DNA of 64,000 nucleotides from Candidatus Proelusimicrobium excrementi (GCA_934643455.1 CAKUBV010000003.1:204229-268228); one strand, 5' to 3'; positions 24,740-33,294 are shown, numbered from the stretch's first letter. The notes: generated from the letters alone by a model not told the origin. Numbers and translations are program-made.

Positions 24740-25569
24740 GAATTATACAAGCCGAAAAAATAACTTCTATGGTAGCCGCATTGTGCATAGAGGCGGCGCA
24801 TAATCTTCCGCCTAACCAAATAAAGCTTTTAAAACGGGCGGCTTCGTCAGAAAAAGGCCTGCCGGAAAACTTGCTTAAACTTATCTTAAAAAACGCCGAA
24901 ACGGCCCGCAAGGATTTGTATCCTCTTTGCCAGGACACAGGCACGGCCGTGGTGTTTTTGGAAATAGGCCAAAACGTTTTTATTGATGGCGACGTCAACA
25001 AAGCCGTTGACGCAGGCGTGAGAAAAGGCTTTAAAGAAGGTTACTTGCGTAAATCAATAGTAGCCTGCCCTTTGTTTAAAAGGGAAAATACCAAGGATAA
25101 TACGCCTGCGGTTTTGCATATCTCTTTTGTAAAAGGCGACAAAATTAAAGTTAAAGTTTTGCTTAAAGGCGGCGGAGCGGAAAATACGAGCCGCCTTAAA
25201 ATGTTTGCCCCGGCCGACGGCAAAAAAGAAATATCGGATTTTATAATCCAAACCGTGAAAGAAGCCGGAGCAAAAGCCTGCCCGCCCCTTACTTTGGGCG
25301 TAGGTATCGGAGGGGATTTTGAACAATGCGCCTTCTTGGCGAAGAAAGCCCTTACGCGCAAATCAAAAAACAGAAATAAGCTTTACGCCGCTTTTGAGGA
25401 AGAACTGCTTTCAGGCGTGAACGCTCTTAAAATAGGGCCGCAGGGTATGGGCGGCAAAACCACCGCTCTGGCCGTATATATTGAAACCGCTCCTTGCCAT
25501 ATGGCAAGCCTTCCCGTTGCCGTTAACGTTTGCTGCCACAGCCACCGTTTTAAAGAGGGCGAAATATGA
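24736..25569 (+). CDS. Fumarate hydratase class I, alpha subunit
   Basis: 277 residues, corresponding to the N-terminal Fe-S half of class I fumarases. With the beta subunit it reversibly hydrates fumarate to malate. Cysteines for the 4Fe-4S cluster are in LCQDTGTAVVF, GDFEQCAF and NVCCHSH; GVGIGGDFE and KIGPQGMGGKTTALAVYI are conserved. The two-subunit form is common in anaerobes and archaea, and tartrate dehydratase (TtdA) has the same architecture, but linkage to malic enzyme favours fumarase. ATGA overlaps with both neighbours indicate tight coupling. The enzyme is expected to be oxygen-sensitive. Confidence 0.94.
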   Translation: MRIIQAEKITSMVAALCIEAAHNLPPNQIKLLKRAASSEKGLPENLLKLILKNAETARKDLYPLCQDTGTAVVFLEIGQNVFIDGDVNKAVDAGVRKGFKEGYLRKSIVACPLFKRENTKDNTPAVLHISFVKGDKIKVKVLLKGGGAENTSRLKMFAPADGKKEISDFIIQTVKEAGAKACPPLTLGVGIGGDFEQCAFLAKKALTRKSKNRNKLYAAFEEELLSGVNALKIGPQGMGGKTTALAVYIETAPCHMASLPVAVNVCCHSHRFKEGEI

Positions 25570-26081
25570 TAAAAATAACTCTGCCTCAGGATACAGGAAA
25601 ATTTAAAAAGCTTAAAACCGGGCAGGAGGTTTTGCTTAGCGGGACGATTTATTCGCTGAGGGATAAAGCCCACGCCAAACTTGTCTCTTCCGGGCGGATG
25701 CCGTCTTTTTTAAACGGGGCGGTAATCTATTATATGGGCCCCACTCCGGCGCGGACGGGCAGGCCTTGCGGCAGCTGCGGGCCAACCACAAGCGCGCGTA
25801 TGGATAAATATACGCCTACATTAATCAAAAAAACAAGTATAATTGGTATTATAGGCAAAGGCGAGCGTTCCGCCGCGGCGAATAAAAGTATGCAAGGCCG
25901 CTTGGTTTATTTCCTCGCTTATGCCGGATTGGGTGCTTTATGCGCCAAAAGCGTTTTGAAAAGCGAAGCCGTACTTTATAAGGAATTGGGAGCGGAAGCC
26001 GTCTTCAAGCTGGAAGTTAAGGATTTTCCGCTTATCGTCGCCCAGGATTTAAAAGGCGATAACATTTACGGAGGGATATAA
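25566..26081 (+). CDS. Fumarate hydratase class I, beta subunit
   Basis: 171 residues, the C-terminal domain of class I fumarase as a separate chain. Conserved segments are LSGTIYSLRDKAHAKL (catalytic Arg/His region), YYMGPTPARTGRPCGSCGPT and GIIGKGERSAAANKSM. It overlaps the alpha subunit by 4 nt and ends in a TAATG junction with the following lipoprotein gene, so stoichiometric translation is likely. Strand-swivelling domain; no sign of truncation compared with other separate beta subunits. Confidence 0.94.
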   Translation: MIKITLPQDTGKFKKLKTGQEVLLSGTIYSLRDKAHAKLVSSGRMPSFLNGAVIYYMGPTPARTGRPCGSCGPTTSARMDKYTPTLIKKTSIIGIIGKGERSAAANKSMQGRLVYFLAYAGLGALCAKSVLKSEAVLYKELGAEAVFKLEVKDFPLIVAQDLKGDNIYGGI

Positions 26082-26656
26082 TGAGAAAGTCATTTTTACT
26101 TTTAGCCGTTTTATGCGGCGCTATATTTTTAGGTGCGTGCAGCGGGAATAAAAAGAGCGACGCTTATGAGGAAGAACCTTATAACCGTTCCAAAAAAGCC
26201 TCTTATGAAAATCAAATGAGGTACTCCGCCTTTATCCCGTTTATGTACGAAGATAAATTTTACGCCTATTACGCTTTGGGCAAAAAGATTTCCGGCCCGG
26301 ATAATAAAGGCTGGTACGAAGCGGAATTTAAAAACGGCCCTAAAGAAGGCCAAACGATAAAAACCAAGGATATCATCCTCAAAACCCGCCCGGCCGAAGG
26401 CTATGAACTTAAAAAAGGTTTGGTGGTTTTGGTAAATCACTGGAACCCCAAAAAACAGGATGAAAACAGCCGCACCGATATGTGGCGCAAAGGCGTGGTT
26501 TACAATTTGGATAAATTAAGCGAAGATAAAGTAATGCTTGAATTCCCCCATGACCGCAACGACTTTATGGCCACCAAAGAAGTTTACCGCCTTGATAATA
26601 TCAGGCTTATACTTGAGCCGGAAAATATAAGAGATCCCAGAATCTTCTTGGATTAA
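26081..26656 (+). CDS. Lipoprotein of unknown function
   Basis: 191 residues with lipobox in LLAVLCGAIFLGACSGNKKS (Cys at residue 20). The mature part is a compact strand-rich domain, with repeated statements such as YEDKFYAYYALGKKISG and GWYEAEFKNGPKEGQTIKTK, possibly two SH3- or Tudor-like barrels. No family recognised. Its ATG shares an A with the fumarase beta stop (TAATG), so it is translated from the same mRNA as metabolic genes. It marks the shift from metabolism to envelope functions within this operon. Confidence 0.75.
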   Translation: MRKSFLLLAVLCGAIFLGACSGNKKSDAYEEEPYNRSKKASYENQMRYSAFIPFMYEDKFYAYYALGKKISGPDNKGWYEAEFKNGPKEGQTIKTKDIILKTRPAEGYELKKGLVVLVNHWNPKKQDENSRTDMWRKGVVYNLDKLSEDKVMLEFPHDRNDFMATKEVYRLDNIRLILEPENIRDPRIFLD

Positions 26657-26659
26657 ACC

Positions 26660-27358
26660 ATGCTTAAAAGGATATTTTATATTTTGTCCGTGCTTGTTTT
26701 GGGCGCGGGCCCTTTGTACGCCATGCAGAGCGACACTTACCTTATCGATACTCCTACTGCGGAAGTTTTGGCTTTAAGGGATTTCGGCTTAAGGACGAGG
26801 TTTTTTAGCGGCGGCGGCGTGCTCACCTATTTTGATTTTACCGTAATTAACCGCCTTAGCATAGGGGCTTCTTTTACGGTGGAACATCTTATAGGGGAAA
26901 ATGACGAGGACCTTAAGCTCCTCGTGCCTGCTTTGCAGCTGAAATACCGCTTTTATGACGGCGGCGAGGTTTTGCCGGCTTTTGCTCTCGGTTTTGACAA
27001 TCAAGGCTTTTATTATGAACACGATAAAGACGAATACAAACAAAAAGCAAAGGGCTTGTATTTAGCCGCCACGAAGGAAATTTTTACGCCCGGCCTTATA
27101 TTTAATCCCGGCTTAAACGTAACCGTTGACGATTTTGAATTTGATAAACTGGCCGGTTTCGCTTCGTTGGCTTATAATATTAAAGACGCCGTCAATTTAA
27201 TGTTTGAGTGGGATAATATCCATAATTTTAAAGATTCCCGTCTTAACGCCGGCGGAAGAATATATATTACGGAATATTTCGCTTTGGATTTTGCTGTGCG
27301 CAATTTTAACGGCAAGGCCGAACGTATTGCCCAGCTTAAATATACTTGCAGTTTATAA
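26660..27358 (+). CDS. Outer-membrane beta-barrel protein, YjbH/porin-like
   Basis: 232 residues with signal peptide RIFYILSVLVLGAGPLYAMQ. After it comes SDTYLIDTPTAEVLALRDFG, a segment typical of small barrel proteins, and about ten alternating amphipathic strands (IGASFTVEHLIG, GLYLAATKEIF, RLNAGGRIYITEYFALDFA). Unlike classical barrels the last residue is Leu, after CS. Predicted 10- to 12-strand barrel in the outer membrane. It follows the lipoprotein gene by 3 nt. Ligand unknown. Confidence 0.72.
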   Translation: MLKRIFYILSVLVLGAGPLYAMQSDTYLIDTPTAEVLALRDFGLRTRFFSGGGVLTYFDFTVINRLSIGASFTVEHLIGENDEDLKLLVPALQLKYRFYDGGEVLPAFALGFDNQGFYYEHDKDEYKQKAKGLYLAATKEIFTPGLIFNPGLNVTVDDFEFDKLAGFASLAYNIKDAVNLMFEWDNIHNFKDSRLNAGGRIYITEYFALDFAVRNFNGKAERIAQLKYTCSL

Positions 27359-27360
27359 AT

Positions 27361-27819
27361 ATGAACGATACCAAAAAACCGTATAAACGAAGCATAATTT
27401 TTATAAAGAAGCAAATGCAGCTTAAATTTGTATTTTTAGCTTTGCTTTTGGCTTTGTTCTGCGTTATGATGTGCGTTTATGAGTTCCTCAGCCTGACGCA
27501 AACCTTCTTCCACGCCCATCCCGTTTTGCTTCAGGAACTTATGGAACAAAGCGGTAAACTTCTGCCTTTGGCTTTAATAAAACTGATAATATTTTTTGCC
27601 GTAGTGGCGATTTTGGCGGCGGTTTTGTCAAACAGAATAGCCGGGCCGCTTTACCGTTTTGAAAGCACCTGCCGGGAAGTAGCCAAAGGCAATTATAAAG
27701 TGCGTATTCATTTGCGCGACGGCGACGGCCTGCGCAGCCTGGAAAAAGAATTTAATCTTATGCTTGAATCTTTGGACAAATCAGAAAATGCGGACGGAGA
27801 ACATAAAGATGAAAAATAA
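27361..27819 (+). CDS. Two-helix membrane protein ending in a HAMP domain
   Basis: 152 residues from the ATG at 27361, 2 nt after the preceding stop. Two transmembrane helices (FVFLALLLALFCVMMCVYEF and ALIKLIIFFAVVAILAAVLS) flank a short periplasmic loop of about 25 residues. A canonical HAMP linker follows (NRIAGPLYRFESTCREVAKG, then SLEKEFNLMLESL). The protein stops after HAMP: there is no kinase, methyl-accepting or cyclase domain. It may signal through a partner or act as an oligomerisation module. It overlaps the following TolC-family gene by 11 nt. Confidence 0.82.
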   Translation: MNDTKKPYKRSIIFIKKQMQLKFVFLALLLALFCVMMCVYEFLSLTQTFFHAHPVLLQELMEQSGKLLPLALIKLIIFFAVVAILAAVLSNRIAGPLYRFESTCREVAKGNYKVRIHLRDGDGLRSLEKEFNLMLESLDKSENADGEHKDEK

Positions 27820-29113
27820 AATAATCCTTTTTTTAACGTGTCTGTGTTTTTGCGCCGGTTTGGCCGGAGCGCAGAAATACAGAATTAAATATTCCACGGA
27901 CGACAAAGATCCTCTTTCTCTGGAAAACGCAATACGCCTTGCTTTGGAAAACAACTATAACCTTCTTCTTACCGAACAGGACGTCGTTATTTCCGAACAG
28001 CGTTTAAAGGAAGCCAAGTTCCTCTATCTGCCGGAAATCAGCTTTAACGCCGCGGCTACAGGGTATAATTTGGATTCACCTATAGTTCTGCCCGATAATT
28101 TGGGCCTTAGATATATCGCCCCGGCCAAGAATCATAACACGGAAGATTTGTTTTACGGCGTAGGCGTTTCCGCTACGCAGTACCTTTACACCGGCGGCAG
28201 AACTTCCAGCACGGTCAGCATGGCAAACGCCGGCCTTAAAGAAGCCATGAGCCGTTACGAAGCCGTAAAATACGCCGTGATTTACCAAGTGAAAGAAGCC
28301 TTTTTCCAGCAGTTGTTTTTACAGCGCAAAGAAGCTTTGCTTAAAGATATGGTAAGCAAAGCGGAAAAATACGTAACTGGCAAACACTATAAACAGTGGG
28401 AAAGAGTTTTGGTTCAGGCGGAGCAGGCTAAGATGAACAGCAAACTTGCCGCTTTGAAGGAAGAGCTTTCCTCCGCCAATTTAAAGCTTATAAACGTTCT
28501 TAACAAAGAACTTAACAGCAAAGTCGTAATCAGCGGGGAGTTTGATTTTAACCCCATAAACGTAGATTTGGCAAAAGCTACGCTTTGGGCAATGGAGTTC
28601 CGCCCCGAGCTTAAAAGCGCTTTGTATAAATTGGAAATGGATAATATTTCCGTAAAATTATCTTTGGCTAGGCGTTACCCCAATATTTTGCTCGGCGTCG
28701 GTTATGACCGTCAGGGGGAAGATAACCTTAAGGACGAAAATTTCCAAGCCACTTTGGCGTTAAAACTGCCGTTCGGCTACGACTACGGCACCCAGCTCAA
28801 ACAAAAAAGAGCCGAACAGCGTCAAAGCAATCTTAAAAGGGCCGCAATAGAAGACGCAATCCGCTCGGAAGTGCTTGAAGCTTACAATAACCTTATGTTC
28901 TGGCAAAATGAAACGGCTGTCAGGATAAGCACTTGGGATGCCATCAATAAAGAACTCGGCGGCCTGAATTACAACACTCTCAGCAAAGAAGAAGCCATAA
29001 AAGTATTTAATTATTATTATGAAGCCGGCGTTGACTATCTTGAGGGCATAAAAGAACATATGCTCGCTTTGGCCAGGCTGGAACTTGCGGTCGGACAAGA
29101 CATAAGAGAATAA
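27809..29113 (+). CDS. TolC-family outer-membrane channel
   Basis: 434 residues from the ATG at 27809, which has GGAGA eight bases upstream within the HAMP gene. Signal peptide IILFLTCLCFCAGLAGAQ. Two long-helix repeats typical of the outer membrane efflux protein family: SLENAIRLALENNYNLLLTE with YLPEISFNAAATGYN in the first half, and ATLWAMEFRPELKSALYKLE with ARRYPNILLGVGYD in the second. It would trimerise as an exit duct for an efflux pump or type I exporter. No inner-membrane pump or adaptor gene is adjacent, so its partner is elsewhere. Confidence 0.9.
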   Translation: MKNKIILFLTCLCFCAGLAGAQKYRIKYSTDDKDPLSLENAIRLALENNYNLLLTEQDVVISEQRLKEAKFLYLPEISFNAAATGYNLDSPIVLPDNLGLRYIAPAKNHNTEDLFYGVGVSATQYLYTGGRTSSTVSMANAGLKEAMSRYEAVKYAVIYQVKEAFFQQLFLQRKEALLKDMVSKAEKYVTGKHYKQWERVLVQAEQAKMNSKLAALKEELSSANLKLINVLNKELNSKVVISGEFDFNPINVDLAKATLWAMEFRPELKSALYKLEMDNISVKLSLARRYPNILLGVGYDRQGEDNLKDENFQATLALKLPFGYDYGTQLKQKRAEQRQSNLKRAAIEDAIRSEVLEAYNNLMFWQNETAVRISTWDAINKELGGLNYNTLSKEEAIKVFNYYYEAGVDYLEGIKEHMLALARLELAVGQDIRE

Positions 29114-29118
29114 ATTTG

Positions 29119-30078
29119 ATGAAGTTAAAATCATTGATTTTTATTTTTCTCGCGCTTTCATTCTTAAATCCTTTTGCCGCCTGCGGCGTTATCGGCGATA
29201 AGAAAGAAAACGATATTTTGAGGGAATTTCTTTGGCAGGGTTTCATAAATCTGCCAAATAACAAACGCCCCAAAATAGGCGTTACGCTTTCCGCCGGCAG
29301 CGTAAGGGGCTTTTCCCACATAGGCGCGCTGGAAGTTATTGAAGCCAGCGGTATGCCGATAGATTATATGTCCGGTACGTCAATGGGGTGTATAGTCGGT
29401 TCAATGTTTGCGGCCGGCGTCAGCGAAGCCCGTATGCTTGATTTGGCTACCAACCCTAAGCTTTCCTATATTTCCAAAGACTTAAGCGTACTCGGCGTCA
29501 TTAAATACGTTTTCGGGAACAGGTTGTTTTCTTCGGAAAACTTTCAGGATTTTATAGACGCGGAAATAGGTTCCGTATATTATGAAGATTTGGCCATACC
29601 TTTCGCCTGCGTTTCGGCTGATATTAAAACGGGGGAAAAAGTAGTTTTCAGCAGCGGGCCGGTTGCTTTAGGGGTAAGAGCCAGTATGAATCTGCCCGGC
29701 ATTTTTGCGCCGGTAGAATACAGGCAGAGATATTTGGTTGACGGCGGCGTTGTTGATTATATGCCTGTCGACTTGGTCAAAGAAATGGGTGCGGACTGGG
29801 TTTTGGCGGTATTTTCCCTGCCGGACTATTCAAAAAGCGTGCCTACCACCATTTTGGGATATATAATAAGAACCGGCGATTTAAGGGGGGCTTTCCTTAC
29901 GGAAAACTCCGAAAAGAGTGCTAATTTCCTTATAGAATCACGTGTGGGGGATATTCATTCCTTTGATCCCAGGCAGTCTTTAAAAGCCGTGGAAATCGGC
30001 GTGCGTTCGGCTTATACTTCTTTGGACGCGATGAAAGATAATTTGCTTTTATATTCGGTGGATTATGTGCTTAAATAA
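29119..30078 (+). CDS. Patatin-like phospholipase (RssA-like), exported
   Basis: 319 residues from the ATG at 29119. An N-terminal hydrophobic segment (SLIFIFLALSFLNPFAACG) looks like a signal peptide, perhaps lipoprotein-like with Cys at AACG. The patatin fold follows: oxyanion loop TLSAGSVRGFSHIGALEVI, nucleophile elbow GTSMGCIVGSMFAAG, and the dyad Asp in VDGGVVDYMP. It is a serine lipid acyl hydrolase, and location at the envelope suggests phospholipid remodelling. It follows tolC by 5 nt and overlaps the TPR gene by 14 nt. Confidence 0.9.
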   Translation: MKLKSLIFIFLALSFLNPFAACGVIGDKKENDILREFLWQGFINLPNNKRPKIGVTLSAGSVRGFSHIGALEVIEASGMPIDYMSGTSMGCIVGSMFAAGVSEARMLDLATNPKLSYISKDLSVLGVIKYVFGNRLFSSENFQDFIDAEIGSVYYEDLAIPFACVSADIKTGEKVVFSSGPVALGVRASMNLPGIFAPVEYRQRYLVDGGVVDYMPVDLVKEMGADWVLAVFSLPDYSKSVPTTILGYIIRTGDLRGAFLTENSEKSANFLIESRVGDIHSFDPRQSLKAVEIGVRSAYTSLDAMKDNLLLYSVDYVLK

Positions 30079-31054
30079 AATTTCTTTTGTTTTAGCCGCT
30101 TTTTTATTGTTCTTCCCTTTTGTCAGGGCGGAAGCTCTATTCGGTTTTACCGCGCGCGCCGCGCAAAACGAGATGATAGAACAGGTCAGCGCCGCTTATG
30201 CCGAGGGCGATTATAAAACGGCGGAAGAAATCAGCCGCGAGTTTCTTGTAAAATATCCTTCCGCTTCCAAAAAAAGGCTTAAGAAGGTATATCTCTTCCT
30301 TGGAGGGGCGTACAAAGCCGAAGGTCAATACGATAAAGCTTTGCTGGTGTATAACGAAGCCGTTGAATTTCTGCCTAAAGACGAAGACGTAAACATCGCT
30401 TTGGGCGGGATATATCTTATAGGCGGCCTTACCGATAACGCAAAGGAAATTTACCGCAGAGTTTTGGCGATAAACAAAGCCAACAAAGACGCTATTTTAG
30501 GATTGGCGCGGGCCCATTATGAGGACGGGTTTTTCTCCCGCGCGACAATGTTTTTTAAAGAATACGAAGAAGCTTCCGCAGGGGAAGAGCTGCCCTCTTC
30601 TTTCTTTTATTATTACGCCATGGCGCAGTATTTTTCCAATCATTCCGATTTGGCTTTGGAGCTGGCTTTTAAGTCCCTGTCCGCGGAAGAAACGCCCGAT
30701 ACGCTTATGCTCATCGCTAAAATTTACAAAAATTCCGCCGACGAAAAAAACGCTCTTAAATATTTGAACATGGCTTTGGACAAAGCCCCTGAACGTACGG
30801 ATATTTACCTGACGAAAGCCCTTTGGCTTGCCTTTGACAAAGACACCGCCGCCGAAGGCGGCAAAATGGCCGACGCTGTGCTCTTAAAAGACGGCCGGGA
30901 CAAATTGGCTCTTTTTATAAAATATCTTTCATTGGCGCGCTTGGGCGCGAGTGAAGCGCAAAGCTCGGTCTATCTTAGAAAAATAACGGATTTGGAAGGG
31001 GACCAGCTTATAGACAAATTGGCCGATAAGCTTTATAAGGCCGTTTCAAAATAA
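30065..31054 (+). CDS. Exported TPR-repeat protein
   Basis: 329 residues. Signal peptide NKISFVLAAFLLFFPFVRAE. Tetratricopeptide repeats occupy most of the chain: QVSAAYAEGDYKTAEEISRE, VYLFLGGAYKAEGQYDKALL, VNIALGGIYLIGGLTDNAKE, ILGLARAHYEDGFFSRATMF and MLIAKIYKNSADEKNALKYL. Such periplasmic TPR proteins scaffold envelope complexes. It is the last gene of the malic enzyme-to-TPR operon, overlapping the patatin gene by 14 nt and followed by a strong terminator. Confidence 0.85.
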   Translation: MCLNKISFVLAAFLLFFPFVRAEALFGFTARAAQNEMIEQVSAAYAEGDYKTAEEISREFLVKYPSASKKRLKKVYLFLGGAYKAEGQYDKALLVYNEAVEFLPKDEDVNIALGGIYLIGGLTDNAKEIYRRVLAINKANKDAILGLARAHYEDGFFSRATMFFKEYEEASAGEELPSSFFYYYAMAQYFSNHSDLALELAFKSLSAEETPDTLMLIAKIYKNSADEKNALKYLNMALDKAPERTDIYLTKALWLAFDKDTAAEGGKMADAVLLKDGRDKLALFIKYLSLARLGASEAQSSVYLRKITDLEGDQLIDKLADKLYKAVSK

Positions 31055-31102
31055 GCTTGCGGATTTCCTACTTTTTATAATTTTAATTCCTTTGCAAATA
31101 AA

Positions 31103-31130
31103 AACCGCCGGCCTTTTTAGACCGGCGGTT
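31103..31130. terminator. Bidirectional terminator
   Basis: AACCGCCGG (31103-31111) pairs with CCGGCGGTT (31122-31130) between the TPR gene and the convergent pssA gene. Confidence 0.88.
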
Positions 31131-31149
31131 AAAGTTTTATAAGATGTTT

Positions 31150-31935
31150 CTAATCTTTCTTTACTGCCATATTTTTAAAAGCTTTAAATATTACCATTAT
31201 AATACCCATAAGCGCGTATAAACCGAAGATTATAAACACCATATCCTGCGGATATTTGAACAGAAAGGCTATTATTATGGCGATAAGAGCAAGCTTTGTT
31301 ACGGTAATTCTCTTGCGCGGTGCGCCTTCTTTTTTGCCTTTAAAAGCGGCGTAAGGTATATTTGAAACCATAAGCAAAGCCAAACCGATGGTAATAAAGG
31401 CCGTAAGGTTGTAAATGTGCGGCAAATAAGTTTGCATGAAAGGCATCACTTTGCCGTTGGCGTCAAAAGCGAAAATATTGTAGGAAAGCGCAAAGGACAC
31501 CAAAACCGCCGCGGCCGCCGGTACCGGCAGCCCGGTAAAATACTGCTTGGAAGATTTGCCGGCATGGGCCATGGCGTTAAATCTCGCCAGCCTTATCGCG
31601 CCGAAAAGCACAAAGATAAAAGCTATCTGCGCGCCGAATACGGTTATGTTTTGCAAAGCGACGTAATAAATCAAAAACGCCGGGGCCGTGCAAAAAGAAA
31701 TTAAATCCGCCAAAGAATCCATTTCCACGCCGAAGGAAGATTCCGCGTTCAGCATTCTGGCGACTCTTCCGTCAAAAGTATCCAGCAGCATGGCTATAAA
31801 AATCAGCCAGCCGGCTTTGGAATACTGCCCGTTAATAGACGCCATTATCGAGAAAAACCCGCACCCTATATTCCCCATGGTAAACAGGGACGGGATTGTG
31901 ATTATTCCGGCGTGTTTTATTTTTTCAAAATTCAT
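31150..31935 (-). CDS. pssA: CDP-diacylglycerol-serine O-phosphatidyltransferase
   Basis: 261 residues from the ATG at 31935, which has GGAGATAA upstream overlapping the psd stop. Multi-spanning enzyme of the CDP-alcohol phosphatidyltransferase family making phosphatidylserine. The signature DGRVARMLNAESSFGVEMDS followed by LAD fits D-G-x2-A-R-x8-G-x3-D-x3-D. About seven to eight membrane helices. Located immediately after psd, the next enzyme in phosphatidylethanolamine synthesis, which makes the substrate assignment solid. Confidence 0.94.
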   Translation of the reverse strand: MNFEKIKHAGIITIPSLFTMGNIGCGFFSIMASINGQYSKAGWLIFIAMLLDTFDGRVARMLNAESSFGVEMDSLADLISFCTAPAFLIYYVALQNITVFGAQIAFIFVLFGAIRLARFNAMAHAGKSSKQYFTGLPVPAAAAVLVSFALSYNIFAFDANGKVMPFMQTYLPHIYNLTAFITIGLALLMVSNIPYAAFKGKKEGAPRKRITVTKLALIAIIIAFLFKYPQDMVFIIFGLYALMGIIMVIFKAFKNMAVKKD

Positions 31936-31936
31936 A

Positions 31937-32617
31937 TTATCTCCACAGGCCAAGTACGGTTATTGCGCCCTGTACGTTTTGGCCTTCTTTTACCGTTATT
32001 CTTACTTTGTCTTTCGGCAAATACACCGCCACCTGCGAACCGAAATATATAATACCGGCATAATCCCCGGCTTTAACTTTCTGCCCGGGTTTTACCCAGC
32101 ATTCTATCCTTCTGGCTATCGCGCCGGTGATTTGCTCCATATAAGCAAAGCGGTCCCCGTCGGCAAACTTGATAAGGTTGCGTTCGTTCTTATTGGCTTG
32201 CGGGTTGTTGGCGAAAGCAAAGCTGCCTTTCGTATAAATTACGTCTTTTACTTCGCCGTTCATAGTGGCGCGTTGTATGTGTACGTTGAAAATGGAAAGA
32301 AATATGCGTATTACCAAAACATTTTCGTCGTCTTCGGTTTTGATTGACAGGATTTTGCCGTCTGCGGGGCAGGCTATTTCGTCTTCCTTAAATACGGTCG
32401 GGCGGTAAGGATCGCGGAAGAAAAAAGCCGTAAACAGGGCTATTATTGAATATACTATCGCTACGATTAAAGAAAGTATGGAGCAAGTAAAATAATAAAC
32501 TGCAAAAGCGGCTAATGCAAGCGCAAAAATAATTAAAGCAGTTTTTTTGCCTAGAGGGTAAATAGTTTTAACCCAGCCGAAAACTTCCCCGAAAGTTCTT
32601 TTTATATCTTCCAGCAT
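31937..32617 (-). CDS. psd: Phosphatidylserine decarboxylase
   Basis: 226 residues from the ATG at 32617 with GAGGT upstream; the longer open frame runs back through the tRNA-Leu gene and is not coding. Short-type (about 220 residue) pyruvoyl-dependent decarboxylase converting phosphatidylserine to phosphatidylethanolamine. Motifs: ACPADGKILSI, FLSIFNVHIQRATMNGEV, and FGSQVAVYLPKD, where the Ser after Gly is the self-cleavage site that becomes the pyruvoyl group. Two N-terminal membrane helices. Operon with pssA, separated by 1 nt. Confidence 0.94.
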   Translation of the reverse strand: MLEDIKRTFGEVFGWVKTIYPLGKKTALIIFALALAAFAVYYFTCSILSLIVAIVYSIIALFTAFFFRDPYRPTVFKEDEIACPADGKILSIKTEDDENVLVIRIFLSIFNVHIQRATMNGEVKDVIYTKGSFAFANNPQANKNERNLIKFADGDRFAYMEQITGAIARRIECWVKPGQKVKAGDYAGIIYFGSQVAVYLPKDKVRITVKEGQNVQGAITVLGLWR

Positions 32618-32678
32618 AATACCTCGCCCGGGCGCCCACAAATTAAAATATGCCGCTTTATGGGCGGCATATAAAGAG

Positions 32679-32762
32679 TGGGCAGGGGGGGACTCGAACC
32701 CCCACGATCTTGCGATCAACAGATTTTAAGTCTGTCGCGTCTACCAATTCCGCCACCAGCCC
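32679..32762 (-). tRNA. tRNA-Leu(TAA)
   Basis: Class II cloverleaf on the minus strand: D-arm GCGGAATTGGTAGACGC, anticodon stem ACAGA/TCTGT with loop CTTAAAA (anticodon TAA), long variable arm TGATCGCAAGATCGT, T-loop TTCGAGT. The acceptor GGGCTGG/CCTGCCC has a U-U mismatch at pair 5-68. CCA is not encoded (CTC follows the discriminator A), unlike tRNA-Asp and tRNA-Ala here. Confidence 0.95.
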
Positions 32763-32793
32763 TTAAGTAAATTGTAAATATATTCTAGCAAAT

Positions 32794-33195
32794 TTAATTA
32801 TAAAAGGCATTAAAAAATTTAGAGCAGGAAATACTCTTAATTCCCACCGCGCGGACTCTTTCGGCCAGTTCTCTGTCGGATGTTACCACAACGGCCCTTT
32901 GTGAATATTGTTTATAGAACTCCGCCTGTTCCAAAATAATATCATCAGCGGTGTATTCTTCCGTGAAAGAGGCGTGTACGCACGGCGTGGAAATCGGGCC
33001 GACATTGCGGAATGAACCGTCCAAAAACAGCCTGAACTCCGAGCCGTACAATCTGTCGGAACCCAGTTCGTCCAGCCAGGAAATAAGCTCCGAAGTCAGG
33101 TTTTCTTCATTGACGTAAGCGTTGCCCGTAAGGAAAGTGCGGATAAAGTTAAGCCCGTCTATAAGATAAATTGTGGGTTTTGAACTGCCTCTCAT
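32794..33195 (-). CDS. NYN-domain (YacP-like) ribonuclease
   Basis: 133 residues from the ATG at 33195. PIN-like NYN nuclease fold: IYLIDGLNFIRTF with the first acidic ligand, TADDIILEQAEFY in the middle, and VVVTSDRELAERV with the last acidic site. YacP/Rae1 proteins of this family are ribosome- or rRNA-associated nucleases. The longer open frame upstream has no support. No ribosome binding site; TATAAT lies 7 nt before the ATG, so translation is probably leaderless. It is flanked by two tRNA genes on the same strand. Confidence 0.85.
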   Translation of the reverse strand: MRGSSKPTIYLIDGLNFIRTFLTGNAYVNEENLTSELISWLDELGSDRLYGSEFRLFLDGSFRNVGPISTPCVHASFTEEYTADDIILEQAEFYKQYSQRAVVVTSDRELAERVRAVGIKSISCSKFFNAFYN

Positions 33196-33202
33196 ATAAA
33201 CA

Positions 33203-33208
33203 ATTATA
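33203..33208 (-). promoter_or_regulatory. -10 box of NYN RNase gene, leaderless
   Basis: TATAAT on the minus strand, 7 nt before the ATG at 33195; no Shine-Dalgarno sequence between. Confidence 0.65.
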
Positions 33209-33255
33209 TAAAATAGGGCGGCCGGCGCGCACCGGGCCGACGGGAATTTATACAA

Positions 33256-33278
33256 ATAAAAAACCGCCTTTCGGCGGC
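33256..33278 (-). terminator. Terminator of initiator tRNA
   Basis: On the minus strand a CCGCC/GGCGG stem with GAAA tetraloop, followed by TTTTTTATT. Confidence 0.85.
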
Positions 33279-33294
33279 TTAAAAATAAAAATCA

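Noticed and set aside
31688..32347. 219-codon plus-strand open frame over pssA/psd
   Set aside because: Antisense to two conserved phospholipid genes with their own start signals.
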